A stretch of DNA of 64,000 nt from Streptomyces djakartensis. Its GTDB lineage: Bacteria > Actinomycetota > Actinomycetes > Streptomycetales > Streptomycetaceae. How positions within the stretch are numbered: the stretch's first letter is position 1; the number at the start of each line of letters is the position of its first letter. Positions 8,025 to 15,583 of the stretch are shown here, piece by piece. A program made the position numbers and the translations under genes. Below the pieces are notes generated by a model. The model was given only the letters and a program-made list of their open reading frames with translations, was not told where the DNA came from and did not search any database. Where the stretch lies: the NCBI RefSeq assembly GCF_014651075.1, contig NZ_BMWE01000027.1, forward strand, positions 19,671-83,670, given 5' to 3'.

Positions 8025-8822
8025 CTACTGAAAAGCAGGCCGCTCCGGATCCAGCTCAGCCATGCCCTCGGCAGGAGAAGACGCCTCCGCGAAGTGCCGC
8101 CGCGGAATCCGCCCCGCACGGTACGCCAACCGCCCCGCCTCCACCGCGTGCCGCATCGCGTCAGCCATCAACACCGGCTCCCGCGCCCGCGTCACCGCCG
8201 AGGCGAGCATCACGCCCGCACACCCCAGTTCCATCGCCAGCGCCGCGTCCGACGCCGTACCGGCCCCCGCGTCCAGAATCACCGGCACCCCCGCACGTTC
8301 CACGATCAGCTCGAAGTTGTGGGGATTGCGGATCCCCAGCCCGGACCCGATCGGCGACCCGAGCGGCATGATCGCCGCACAGCCCGCGTCCTCCAGCTTC
8401 CGCGCCAGCACAGGATCGTCGTTCGTGTACGGCAGCACGGTGAACCCGTCGTCGACCAGCGTCTCCGCCGCGTCCAGCAACTCGATCGGGTCCGGCAGCA
8501 GAGTGCGCTCGTCGGCGATGACCTCCAGCTTGATCAGATCCGTGCCGAGGGCCTCACGCGCCAGACGGGCCGTGAGGACGGCCTCGCCGGCGGTGAAGCA
8601 GCCCGCCGTGTTCGGCAGCACCCGGATGCCGAGCTTGTCCAGCACCGACAGCACGGACCCGTGCACCGAGGCGTTCACCCGCCGCATCGCGACCGTCGTC
8701 AGCTCCGTGCCGGACGCGACCAGCGACCGCTCCAGCACGTCGAGGCTGGGCGCGCCGCCCGTACCCATGATCAGGCGGGACGTGAAGGACGTGTCACCGA
8801 GGACAAACGGATCGTCGGCCAT
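8025..8822 (-). CDS. thiG: Thiazole synthase
   Basis: Forms the thiamine thiazole ring from deoxyxylulose-5-phosphate, dehydroglycine and ThiS thiocarboxylate. 265 aa with the Schiff-base Lys in LIKLEVIAD, NTAGCFTAGEAV, MPLGSPIGSGLGI and VILDAGAGTASDAA. ATG 8822 lies 2 nt after the thiS stop, so the genes are translationally coupled. It is the last gene of the thiO-thiS-thiG operon under the TPP riboswitch; thiE is nearby on the other strand. Confidence 0.96.
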   Translation of the reverse strand: MADDPFVLGDTSFTSRLIMGTGGAPSLDVLERSLVASGTELTTVAMRRVNASVHGSVLSVLDKLGIRVLPNTAGCFTAGEAVLTARLAREALGTDLIKLEVIADERTLLPDPIELLDAAETLVDDGFTVLPYTNDDPVLARKLEDAGCAAIMPLGSPIGSGLGIRNPHNFELIVERAGVPVILDAGAGTASDAALAMELGCAGVMLASAVTRAREPVLMADAMRHAVEAGRLAYRAGRIPRRHFAEASSPAEGMAELDPERPAFQ

Positions 8823-8824
8823 GG

Positions 8825-9025
8825 TCAGCCTCCTTGGACGGCGGTGAGGACTTCCACGCGGTCTCCCTCGGCCAGGGGAGTGGACGGCCACTGCGCGCGC
8901 GGGACCACGGTTTCGTTGAGGGCGGCGGCCACCCCGGAGGTCGAGGAGGTGAGCGAGGTCACGACGGCGTCGAGAGCCGTGCCGGGCCGGACGTCCCTGG
9001 GCTCTCCGTTGACGGAGATGTTCAT
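8825..9025 (-). CDS. thiS: Sulfur carrier protein ThiS
   Basis: A 66-aa ubiquitin-like beta-grasp protein starting MNISVNGEPRDV and ending in the diagnostic Gly-Gly that is adenylated and thiocarboxylated. Its start overlaps the thiO stop as ATGA. It donates sulfur to ThiG, encoded directly downstream. Confidence 0.95.
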   Translation of the reverse strand: MNISVNGEPRDVRPGTALDAVVTSLTSSTSGVAAALNETVVPRAQWPSTPLAEGDRVEVLTAVQGG

Positions 9026-10185
9026 GCGGGCTGCTCCGTGAGTGCCGTGGTGAAGCGTCTCGGGGTGAAGGGGCGTGCCTCCTCGGGCAGTTCGCCCGTG
9101 GTCAGGGCGTGCGCCAGGGCGTCGCCGGTGACCGGTGTGAGCAGCACGCCGTTGCGGTAGTGCCCGGTGGCCAGCAGCAGCCCCTCCAGACCGGTCGGGC
9201 CGATCAGCGGCGCGTTGTCGGGGGAGCCGGGCCGCAGCCCGGCCCGGGTCTCGGTGAGCGGCAGCTCGGTGATGCCCGGGACCAGCTCGTGCGCGTCGCG
9301 CAGCAGCTCGTACACACCGCCCGCGGTGACGGTGGTGTCCCAGCCCATCTCCTCACTGGTCGCCCCGATGACCAGCTCGCCGCTCTCGCGCGGCACCAGG
9401 TAGACGTGGCTGCCGCGGACCACCGCGCGCACGGTCCGGCTCAGGAACGGCCCGTGCCGCCGTGGCATGGTCAGCCGTACGACCTGCCCCTTCACCGGCC
9501 GCACCGGCGGCAGCACGTCCTGCGGTACGCCCGCGAACCGCCCGCTGAGACTGCCCCCGGCCAGCACGACCTGCCCGGCGCCCAGCACGGTGCCGTCGGC
9601 CGTGACCACACCCGCGGCGCGGTCGCGCGTGACGGTGAGCCGCTGCGCCCAGACCCGGTGGAAGACCACACCGGCCCGTTCGCACGCGGACACCAGAGCA
9701 CCGGCCAGCCGCCTCGGGTCGATCTGGTGGTCGCCGTCGACCCGCAGCCCACCACGCACGCCCGGCGCGAGCATCGGCTCCAGGCGCCGGCACTCCCGCC
9801 CCGACAGCCATTGCGACTCCAGGCCCGACTGCTGTTGCAGGATGTGCAGTTCGCGCAGGTGGGCCCGGTCGTCGGCGTCCAGGGCGACGGCGAGGGTGCC
9901 GCACCGGCGGTAGCCGAGGTCCTGACCGGTCAGCTCGGTGAGCTCGGCCGCGAAGTCCGGATAGCGCCTGGCGGAGGCGAGGTTCAGGCCGAGCAGGGTC
10001 TGCTCGCCGTGGTGCAGTTCGGTGACGGCCGCCAGCATGCCGGCCGCGACCTGTGCGGCCCCGCCGCCCGGCTCGGGATCCACCACGGCCGTGGCGAGCC
10101 CGCGCCCCGCGGCCCGCCAGGCCGTGACCAGGCCGATGATCCCGCCCCCGATGACGAGGACGTCTGACGTTCGTGTACGCGACAT
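9022..10185 (-). CDS. thiO: Glycine oxidase ThiO
   Basis: An FAD enzyme (387 aa) that oxidises glycine to dehydroglycine for thiazole synthesis. The N-terminal dinucleotide fold is VLVIGGGIIGL. The substrate domain follows, with GELVIGATSEEMGWDT and the C-terminal RAGLRPGSPDNAPLIG and TGHYRNGVLLTP typical of the DAO family. First gene of the operon. Its ribosome site lies at the 3' end of the TPP aptamer, so ligand binding should hide it. Confidence 0.94.
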   Translation of the reverse strand: MSRTRTSDVLVIGGGIIGLVTAWRAAGRGLATAVVDPEPGGGAAQVAAGMLAAVTELHHGEQTLLGLNLASARRYPDFAAELTELTGQDLGYRRCGTLAVALDADDRAHLRELHILQQQSGLESQWLSGRECRRLEPMLAPGVRGGLRVDGDHQIDPRRLAGALVSACERAGVVFHRVWAQRLTVTRDRAAGVVTADGTVLGAGQVVLAGGSLSGRFAGVPQDVLPPVRPVKGQVVRLTMPRRHGPFLSRTVRAVVRGSHVYLVPRESGELVIGATSEEMGWDTTVTAGGVYELLRDAHELVPGITELPLTETRAGLRPGSPDNAPLIGPTGLEGLLLATGHYRNGVLLTPVTGDALAHALTTGELPEEARPFTPRRFTTALTEQPA

Positions 10186-10196
10186 GGGCGTCCAGC

Positions 10197-10290
10197 CCCT
10201 CCCTTCGCCGGCATGACCCGGATCAGGTTCGTACGGTCGGAGGCCGCCAGCCTCCCTCTCAGCCCGGTGCGTCCGGGCTCCCGCGAGTGC
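10197..10290 (-). promoter_or_regulatory. TPP riboswitch (THI element)
   Basis: On the minus strand the conserved aptamer is complete. CGCGGGAGCCCGG opens P1/P2, GGGCTGAGAGGG is the CUGAGA motif, and CCTGATCCGGGTCATGCCGG with GCGAAGGGA forms the second conserved half. The GGGAGGGG at its end is also the ribosome site for thiO, 10-15 nt from the ATG. TPP therefore probably blocks translation initiation. A TAGGGT -10 at 10311-10306 would start the transcript just before the aptamer. Confidence 0.95.
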
Positions 10291-10349
10291 CTTACGTTGG
10301 CCACAACCCTAGCCCGATGGCCCATGCCGCAGTAAGGGAGCCTCCGCCC

Positions 10350-10700
10350 ATGGCCCGATCCCTCGACGGTCTCGTCCTCGTCCCGGTGGCCGACCAGGCA
10401 CCGGGCCAGGTGGGGACCCGCACCCGGTTCACGTACCACGAGCGGGACGGTGAGATCTGGGCGGAGTACGCGGGCGGCGACGTCGTACGCGGACATCTCG
10501 TGGGTACCCGCGAGGGCGACACGCTGGACTTCCGGTACGTACAGCTCAAGGGGGACGGGACCACGTCCTCGGGGCACTGTGTCTCGACGGTCGTGGACCT
10601 GCCCGACGGGCGGGTGCGGCTGGAGGAGACCTGGGAGTGGGAGTCCCAGCCGGGCAACGGGACGAGTGTTGTGGAGCAGGTCACTCCGCATGAGCACTGA
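10350..10700 (+). CDS. Conserved small beta-rich protein of unknown function
   Basis: A 116-aa soluble protein with alternating beta-strand pattern and conserved-looking TWEWES near the end. Homologues in Bacillus and actinobacteria are often labelled N-acetylglutamate synthase, but there is no acetyltransferase fold here and I would not use that name. GDVVRGHLVGTREGD and TLDFRYVQLK suggest a small barrel. ATG 10350 follows GGGAGCC. It is divergent from the thiO riboswitch transcript, and its stop lies in the promoter/operator of the next gene. Confidence 0.75.
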   Translation: MARSLDGLVLVPVADQAPGQVGTRTRFTYHERDGEIWAEYAGGDVVRGHLVGTREGDTLDFRYVQLKGDGTTSSGHCVSTVVDLPDGRVRLEETWEWESQPGNGTSVVEQVTPHEH

Positions 10701-10726
10701 CTGACAGACTGTCAGTTGTCTATGGT
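10697..10726 (+). promoter_or_regulatory. Promoter with overlapping 7-bp palindrome before the ferredoxin reductase
   Basis: A -35 candidate CTGACT (10697-10702) and -10 TATGGT (10721-10726), spacer 18, end 6 nt before GTG 10733. This implies a leaderless mRNA. A perfect inverted repeat ACTGACA-GAC-TGTCAGT (10700-10716) covers the -35 and spacer, a classic repressor position. No regulator gene is adjacent. Confidence 0.55.
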
Positions 10727-10732
10727 GATCAG

Positions 10733-11974
10733 GTGAGCGAGCAGAGGCAGGAAGCAGGGTCGTCCGCGCCGCGGCGGGTGGTCGTGGCGGGCGCGGGCAT
10801 GGCCGGTGTGCAGACCGCTGTCGCCCTGCGGGAGCGGGGCTTCACCGGCGACGTGGTCCTGATCGGCGCCGAGCCCCACCAGCCGTACGACCGGCCCCCG
10901 TTGTCCAAGGCCGTGCTGCTCGGCAAGTCCGAGCACTCCGCCTTCGACGTCGACTTCGAGGCCCTCGGCATCGAGCTGCGGCTCGGCTGCGAGGTGACCG
11001 GCCTGCGCCCGGGCGAGAAGGAGCTGGACACCGCGGACGGGCCCGTGCCCTACGACGTCCTGGTCGTCGCGACGGGTGCCGAGCCGATCCGGCTGCCCGG
11101 GTCCGAGGGCATGCCCGGCGTGCACCTGCTGCGCACCCTGGACGACGCCGAGCGGCTGCGGCCGGTGCTGGCGCGCCAGCACGACGTGGTGGTCGTCGGT
11201 GCCGGCTGGATCGGCGCCGAGTTCGCCACCGCCGCGCGCGAGGCGGGCTGCGCGGTGACCGTGGTGGAGGCCGCCGAGCGGCCGCTCGCCGGGGCGCTGC
11301 CCGCCGAGGTCGCCGCGCCGATGGCCGGCTGGTACGCGGACGCGGGAGCCGTGCTGCGCACGCGCACGCGTGTGGAGCGCGTCGAGCCCGGCGCGGTGCT
11401 CCTCGACGACGGCACGCGGCTGCCCGCGGGCGCGGTCGTCGTCGGCATCGGGGCCCGTCCCGCCACGGACTGGCTGTCCGGATCCGGGATCGAGCTGGGC
11501 GCCCACGGCGAGATCGTGGCCGACGAGCACCTGCGTGCGTCGGTGCCGGACGTGTACGCGGTCGGCGACTGCTCCTCCTTCCCCTCCGGGCGGTACGGCG
11601 AGCGTCTCCTGGTCCACCACTGGGACAACGCCCTTCAGGGCCCGCGCACGGTCGCCGTGAACATCGTCGGACGGGCCTCCGGGGAGCCCCCGGCGGTGTA
11701 CGACCCGGTGCCGTACTTCTGGTCCGAGCAGTTCGGGCGCTTCGTGCAGTACGCCGGACACCATGCGGCCGCCGACACGACCCTGTGGCGCGGCGACCCG
11801 GCCGGACCGGCCTGGACGGTGTGCTGGCTGCGTGGCGAGCGGCTGGTCGCGCTGCTGGCGGTGGGCCGTCCCCGGGACCTGGCGCAGGGACGCCGCCTGA
11901 TCGAGGCGGGCGCGGCGATGAACCCGGCGCTGCTGGCGGACCCGGCGAGGCCGCTGAAGGCGGCCACGTCGTAG
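10733..11974 (+). CDS. FAD-dependent ferredoxin/rubredoxin reductase-like oxidoreductase
   Basis: A 413-aa pyridine-nucleotide-disulfide-fold flavoprotein of the BphA4/putidaredoxin-reductase group, passing electrons from NAD(P)H to a ferredoxin. Seen are the FAD fold VVVAGAGMAGVQTA, the flavin-proximal PYDRPPLSKA, the NAD(P) fold VVVVGAGWIGAEFA, the second FAD motif VYAVGDCSSFP, and a C-terminal domain with YDPVPYFWSEQFG. It lacks a redox disulfide. GTG 10733 fits the promoter described upstream. No P450 or ferredoxin gene is adjacent, so the partner is unknown. Confidence 0.9.
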   Translation: MSEQRQEAGSSAPRRVVVAGAGMAGVQTAVALRERGFTGDVVLIGAEPHQPYDRPPLSKAVLLGKSEHSAFDVDFEALGIELRLGCEVTGLRPGEKELDTADGPVPYDVLVVATGAEPIRLPGSEGMPGVHLLRTLDDAERLRPVLARQHDVVVVGAGWIGAEFATAAREAGCAVTVVEAAERPLAGALPAEVAAPMAGWYADAGAVLRTRTRVERVEPGAVLLDDGTRLPAGAVVVGIGARPATDWLSGSGIELGAHGEIVADEHLRASVPDVYAVGDCSSFPSGRYGERLLVHHWDNALQGPRTVAVNIVGRASGEPPAVYDPVPYFWSEQFGRFVQYAGHHAAADTTLWRGDPAGPAWTVCWLRGERLVALLAVGRPRDLAQGRRLIEAGAAMNPALLADPARPLKAATS

Positions 11975-12063
11975 CGGTCGGGCGGCGCGTCGGGTGCGGT
12001 GGATCCGCCCAGGTGGACCGGCCCGGCTTCCGACTGTCAGCGGGGGATGGCAGGCTGGTTTCC

Positions 12064-12429
12064 GTGACCGAGATTGACGCAAAGATCGATGCTCTCGTCC
12101 CTGCCTGGCTCACCCTCCCCGACATCGCCGAACAGCTCGGCGTCGAGGTGACACGGGTGCGGCAGCTGGTCAAGGAGGGCCAGCTCATCGCCGTACGCCG
12201 TGGTGAGAACCGCGCGCTGCACGTCCCCGCGGCCTTCATCGACGGGGACAAGGTCGTCAAGGGCCTGTCCGGGACCCTGACGCTGCTGCGGGACGACGGC
12301 TTCACGGTCGAAGAGATGCTCGAGTGGCTCTTCACCCCCGACCCCAGCCTGCCCGGCACGCCGGCGCAGGCGCTGAGTGAGAATCGCGGCACGGAGGTGA
12401 AGCGCCGCGCCCAGGCGCTCGCGGTCTGA
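12064..12429 (+). CDS. Rv2175c-family winged-helix DNA-binding protein
   Basis: A 121-aa protein with an N-terminal helix-turn-helix (LTLPDIAEQLGVEVTRVRQL), a short wing (AVRRGENRALHVPAAFI) and the C-terminal region FTVEEMLEWLFTPDPSLPGTP typical of Rv2175c. In M. tuberculosis Rv2175c binds DNA and is phosphorylated by PknL, encoded next to it. Here the syntenic kinase is 4 kb away. GTG 12064 is chosen because the reading upstream is not protein-like. A weak -10 lies just before it, so it is possibly leaderless. Confidence 0.88.
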   Translation: MTEIDAKIDALVPAWLTLPDIAEQLGVEVTRVRQLVKEGQLIAVRRGENRALHVPAAFIDGDKVVKGLSGTLTLLRDDGFTVEEMLEWLFTPDPSLPGTPAQALSENRGTEVKRRAQALAV

Positions 12430-12879
12430 CGGACCCGACCGGAACAACGGTCCGGCCCTGCCGTGTGAGCGGGGCCGGGCCCGCACAACCGCCCGGTGAG
12501 CGGGCCGGGGCCCCTGGGGTCACGGCCGGGGCCGGTGCGTGCCGGTTCGCCCCGCTCAGTGGTCCGGGCCTGAGTGAACCCGGGCCGGGCGCGTAATGTG
12601 CCCACGGCGCGCTCGGCGCTTGGCGCTCTGGGGCAGGTGGCGCCGCTCCCGCGGCACACCCCGACCGGCAGCGGTGCGTCCAGGCCGTGGCGGCTCCTTG
12701 ACGCCGGGCAAGCCACCGGTCGAGGCGTTCCCACGCCTCAGCCCGGCATTGGCAGGGGCGTTCCACGCCTCGGCCGCCACCGGCGCAGGCGCTCCCGCGC
12801 GCCCCTGCCCGGCACCGGCAGCGCTCCCGCGCCCCGACCCGACACCGACGAACCAGACCGACGAACCAGGGGGACACAC
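12430..12879. other. 450-bp intergenic region upstream of thiE
   Basis: No gene is supported. The first part has G+C-rich hairpins after the Rv2175c-like gene (for example gaccg/cggtc at about 12437-12452). At 12720-12737 gaggcgt-tccc-acgcctc is a perfect 7-bp stem, and near copies of ggcgttcc-acgcctc recur at about 12757 and 12786. No TPP aptamer is present, unlike upstream of thiO. The thiE frame stays open upstream through this region but reads as low-complexity shadow. Confidence 0.5.
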
Positions 12880-13536
12880 ATGCCCGGCACCGCCACCACC
12901 GCCCGCGACCGGCTCGCCGACGCCCGGGTCTACCTGTGCACCGACGCCCGCAAGCGGCAGGGCGACCTCGTGGAGTTCCTGGACGCCGTGCTGGCGGGCG
13001 GTGTGGACATCGTGCAGCTGCGCGACAAGGGCATGGAGGCGGCCGAGGAGCTGGAGCACCTGGCCGTCTTCGCCGACGCCTGCGCCCGGCACGGCAAGCT
13101 GCTCGCGGTCAACGACCGCGCGGACGTCGCCCACGCCGCCGGCTCCGACGTCCTGCATCTCGGCCAGGGCGATCTCCCGGTCCCGGCCGCCCGCGCGATA
13201 CTCGGCGAGGACGTCCTGATCGGCCGTTCCACCCACGCCGGGTCCGAAGCCGCGGCGGCGGCCGTGCAGGACGGCGTGGACTACTTCTGCACGGGCCCGT
13301 GCTGGCCCACCCCGACCAAGCCCGGCCGTCACGCCCCCGGCCTGGACCTCGTCCGGTACACCGCCGCCCTGGGCACCGACCGCCCCTGGTTCGCCATCGG
13401 CGGTATCGACCTCGCCAACCTGGACCAGGTCCTGGAAGCCGGAGCCCGGCGCGTCGTCGTCGTGCGGGCGATCACCGAGGCCGATGACCCGGGCGCGGCT
13501 TCGGCCGAGCTCGCGAAGCGCCTGCGGGAGCAGTAA
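12880..13536 (+). CDS. thiE: Thiamine-phosphate synthase
   Basis: Joins HMP-pyrophosphate and thiazole phosphate to thiamine phosphate. 218 aa TIM barrel with the family motifs VQLRDKG, AVNDRADVA, LHLGQGDL, IGRSTHAG, GPCWPTPTKPGR and FAIGGIDL. ATG 12880 follows GGGGGA at 6-7 nt. It is not linked to the riboswitch-controlled thiOSG operon and has no aptamer of its own. metF follows 100 bp downstream. Confidence 0.96.
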   Translation: MPGTATTARDRLADARVYLCTDARKRQGDLVEFLDAVLAGGVDIVQLRDKGMEAAEELEHLAVFADACARHGKLLAVNDRADVAHAAGSDVLHLGQGDLPVPAARAILGEDVLIGRSTHAGSEAAAAAVQDGVDYFCTGPCWPTPTKPGRHAPGLDLVRYTAALGTDRPWFAIGGIDLANLDQVLEAGARRVVVVRAITEADDPGAASAELAKRLREQ

Positions 13537-13636
13537 CACGCCAATGTGTCCCAAGGGGTGGACGAACAGGGCGACAATTCGGGCAAATGTCCAGCGTCCG
13601 GTTGGGGGGCCGACCACCCCTGGCTAATCTGCCGGT

Positions 13637-14560
13637 ATGGCCCTCGGCACCGCATCCATCAGGTCGGACCACGCGCGCACGGTTCGTGACATGCTCGCGA
13701 CCGGCAAAACGACGTACTCGTTCGAGTTCTACGCCCCGAAGACCCCGAAGGGCGAGCGGAACCTGTGGAACGCGCTGCGCCGGGTCGAGGCGGTGGCGCC
13801 CGACTTCGTCTCCGTGACCTACGGAGCCGGCGGCTCCACCCGCGCGGGCACCGTCAAGGCGACCGAGGCGATCGCCTCGGACACCACCCTCACGCCGATC
13901 GCGCACCTCACGGCCGTCGACCACTCGGTGGCCGACCTGCGCAACATCATCGGCCAGTACGCCGACGCCGGGATCCGCAACATGCTCGCGCTGCGCGGCG
14001 ACCCGCCGGGCGACCCGATGGGCGAGTGGGTGCCGCACCCCCGGGGCCTCGCCTACGCGGCCGAACTCGTCGAGCTGATCAAGGCGTCCGGCGACTTCTG
14101 TGTGGGCGTCGCCGCCTTCCCGGCGATGCACCCCCGCTCCACCGACTGGGACACCGACGTCCGCCACTTCGTCGACAAGTGCCGTGCGGGCGCCGACTAC
14201 GCCATCACCCAGATGTTCTTCCAGCCGGAGGACTACCTCCGCCTCCGCGACCGCGTCTCGGCCGCCGGGTGCCAGACCCCGATCATCCCCGAGGTCATGC
14301 CGATCGCCAGTGTGCGGACGCTGGAGCGGATCGGGTCCCTCACCAACGCGGCGTTCCCGGCCGCCCTGAAAGAGCGGATCCTCACAGCAAAAGACGATCC
14401 CGCCGCTGTACGCTCCATTGGTATCGAATTCGCCACGGAGTTCTGTGCGCGGCTGCTCGCCGAGGGCGTGCCCGGCTTGCACTTCATCACGCTCAACAAC
14501 TCCACCGCGACACTGGAAATCTACGAGAACCTGGGCCTGCACGGCTCACCGCAGGCCTAG
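13637..14560 (+). CDS. metF: 5,10-methylenetetrahydrofolate reductase
   Basis: Reduces methylene-THF to methyl-THF for methionine synthesis. 307 aa FAD TIM barrel: YSFEFYAPKTPKGE with the catalytic Glu, VSVTYGAGGSTR, IRNMLALRGDPPGD, VAAFPAMHP, ITQMFFQPEDY and GLHFITLNN are all present. A TAATCT -10 at 13625-13630 ends 6 nt before ATG 13637, suggesting a leaderless mRNA. Confidence 0.96.
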   Translation: MALGTASIRSDHARTVRDMLATGKTTYSFEFYAPKTPKGERNLWNALRRVEAVAPDFVSVTYGAGGSTRAGTVKATEAIASDTTLTPIAHLTAVDHSVADLRNIIGQYADAGIRNMLALRGDPPGDPMGEWVPHPRGLAYAAELVELIKASGDFCVGVAAFPAMHPRSTDWDTDVRHFVDKCRAGADYAITQMFFQPEDYLRLRDRVSAAGCQTPIIPEVMPIASVRTLERIGSLTNAAFPAALKERILTAKDDPAAVRSIGIEFATEFCARLLAEGVPGLHFITLNNSTATLEIYENLGLHGSPQA

Positions 14561-14616
14561 ACCGTTCGCACCGGTATACGACACACTGCGTAGCGGCCAC
14601 TGGGAGAGGGGCGTAC

Positions 14617-15555
14617 ATGGGCTGGACGGTCCTCTACATCGCGTTCGGCGTCGTCGCGCTGTGGCTGCTGGGCGAGGTGCTGCTGCAGTACAAGGCGCGG
14701 CTGCGCTGGCGGCTGCTCGCCTTCGCCGGTTTCCTGGGCGTCGTGGTCGGTGTGCTCATCCCGTCGGTCGTCGTGATCGGCCTGGGCGCGGCCGCCTTCG
14801 CCGTCGGGCAGACCTACGTCACCCTGTCGTTCCGCAGCGGCTTCTCCGCCGGCTGGGCGATGAACGCGCCGGCGCTGGGCGGCAGCAAGCGCCGGCGGGG
14901 TGAGCGCGGCCGCCAGGAGCCGGTCCTCGAGGTCTCGGGCCTGGAAGCGGCCGACGGCGGTTACGGCGACGAGGGCGCCGACTACCACCGCGACACCGCC
15001 GCCCACGGCCAGGACGACGACTACGACCACGACGACGTCTTCAGCCCGGCCCGCTCCAGCCGCGCGACGGACGCCGGGACCACGGCCGTCTACGAGCCGC
15101 AGCCGATGCCCGAGGACTCCGGTTCCTACGGCGTCTACGGCGACACCGGGTACCACTCGGGCTCGTCCCACGACCAGTACGCCGCCACGGCCCAGGGCGC
15201 CGACCAGTCCTACGCCTACGACTACTCGGGCTACGGGCAGCAGGAGGGCTACGACGCCTCCGGCCAGCAGCAGTACGCCGCCTACTCCGACCCGTACATC
15301 GGCACCGGGACCTACGGCTCGAATTCGTACGACACCGGCTACGGCGACCAGCAGTACTACGGCCAGCAGAGCTACGGCCAGGACCAGTACGCCGGCACCT
15401 ACGGCGGTGAGTCCCCGCCCGGCGGTGTGTGGGTGCCGCAGCAGCGCGACACCGACGAGTACGGTCACGAACTGCCGCAGGAGCAGACGTATCCGTACCA
15501 GAGCCAGGGGCAGCAGGCGCACGGCAACGGCTTCGACGAGCAGTACCGCTTCTGA
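14617..15555 (+). CDS. Membrane protein with long Tyr/Gln/Gly-rich (prion-like) tail
   Basis: 312 aa; family not recognised. Two adjacent hydrophobic helices (about 3-22 and 31-66) are followed by a basic stretch GGSKRRRGERGR. Some 200 disordered residues follow, rich in Tyr, Gly, Gln, Asp and Ser (repeats such as GYGDQQYYGQQSYGQDQYAG). This composition resembles phase-separating prion-like domains. By charge the tail is likely cytoplasmic. ATG 14617 has GGAGAGGGG upstream. It follows metF by 56 bp. Confidence 0.8.
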   Translation: MGWTVLYIAFGVVALWLLGEVLLQYKARLRWRLLAFAGFLGVVVGVLIPSVVVIGLGAAAFAVGQTYVTLSFRSGFSAGWAMNAPALGGSKRRRGERGRQEPVLEVSGLEAADGGYGDEGADYHRDTAAHGQDDDYDHDDVFSPARSSRATDAGTTAVYEPQPMPEDSGSYGVYGDTGYHSGSSHDQYAATAQGADQSYAYDYSGYGQQEGYDASGQQQYAAYSDPYIGTGTYGSNSYDTGYGDQQYYGQQSYGQDQYAGTYGGESPPGGVWVPQQRDTDEYGHELPQEQTYPYQSQGQQAHGNGFDEQYRF

Positions 15556-15583
15556 AGCCCGGCTCCGTCCGGGGCCGGAGTGC

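Noticed and set aside
10350..10700. N-acetylglutamate synthase label for the small beta-rich protein
   Set aside because: Homologues carry the name, but there is no acetyl-CoA binding motif or GNAT fold in the 116 residues.
12574..12879. In-frame upstream extension of thiE
   Set aside because: The extra 102 residues have no protein-like pattern. The family start and a good ribosome site are at 12880.
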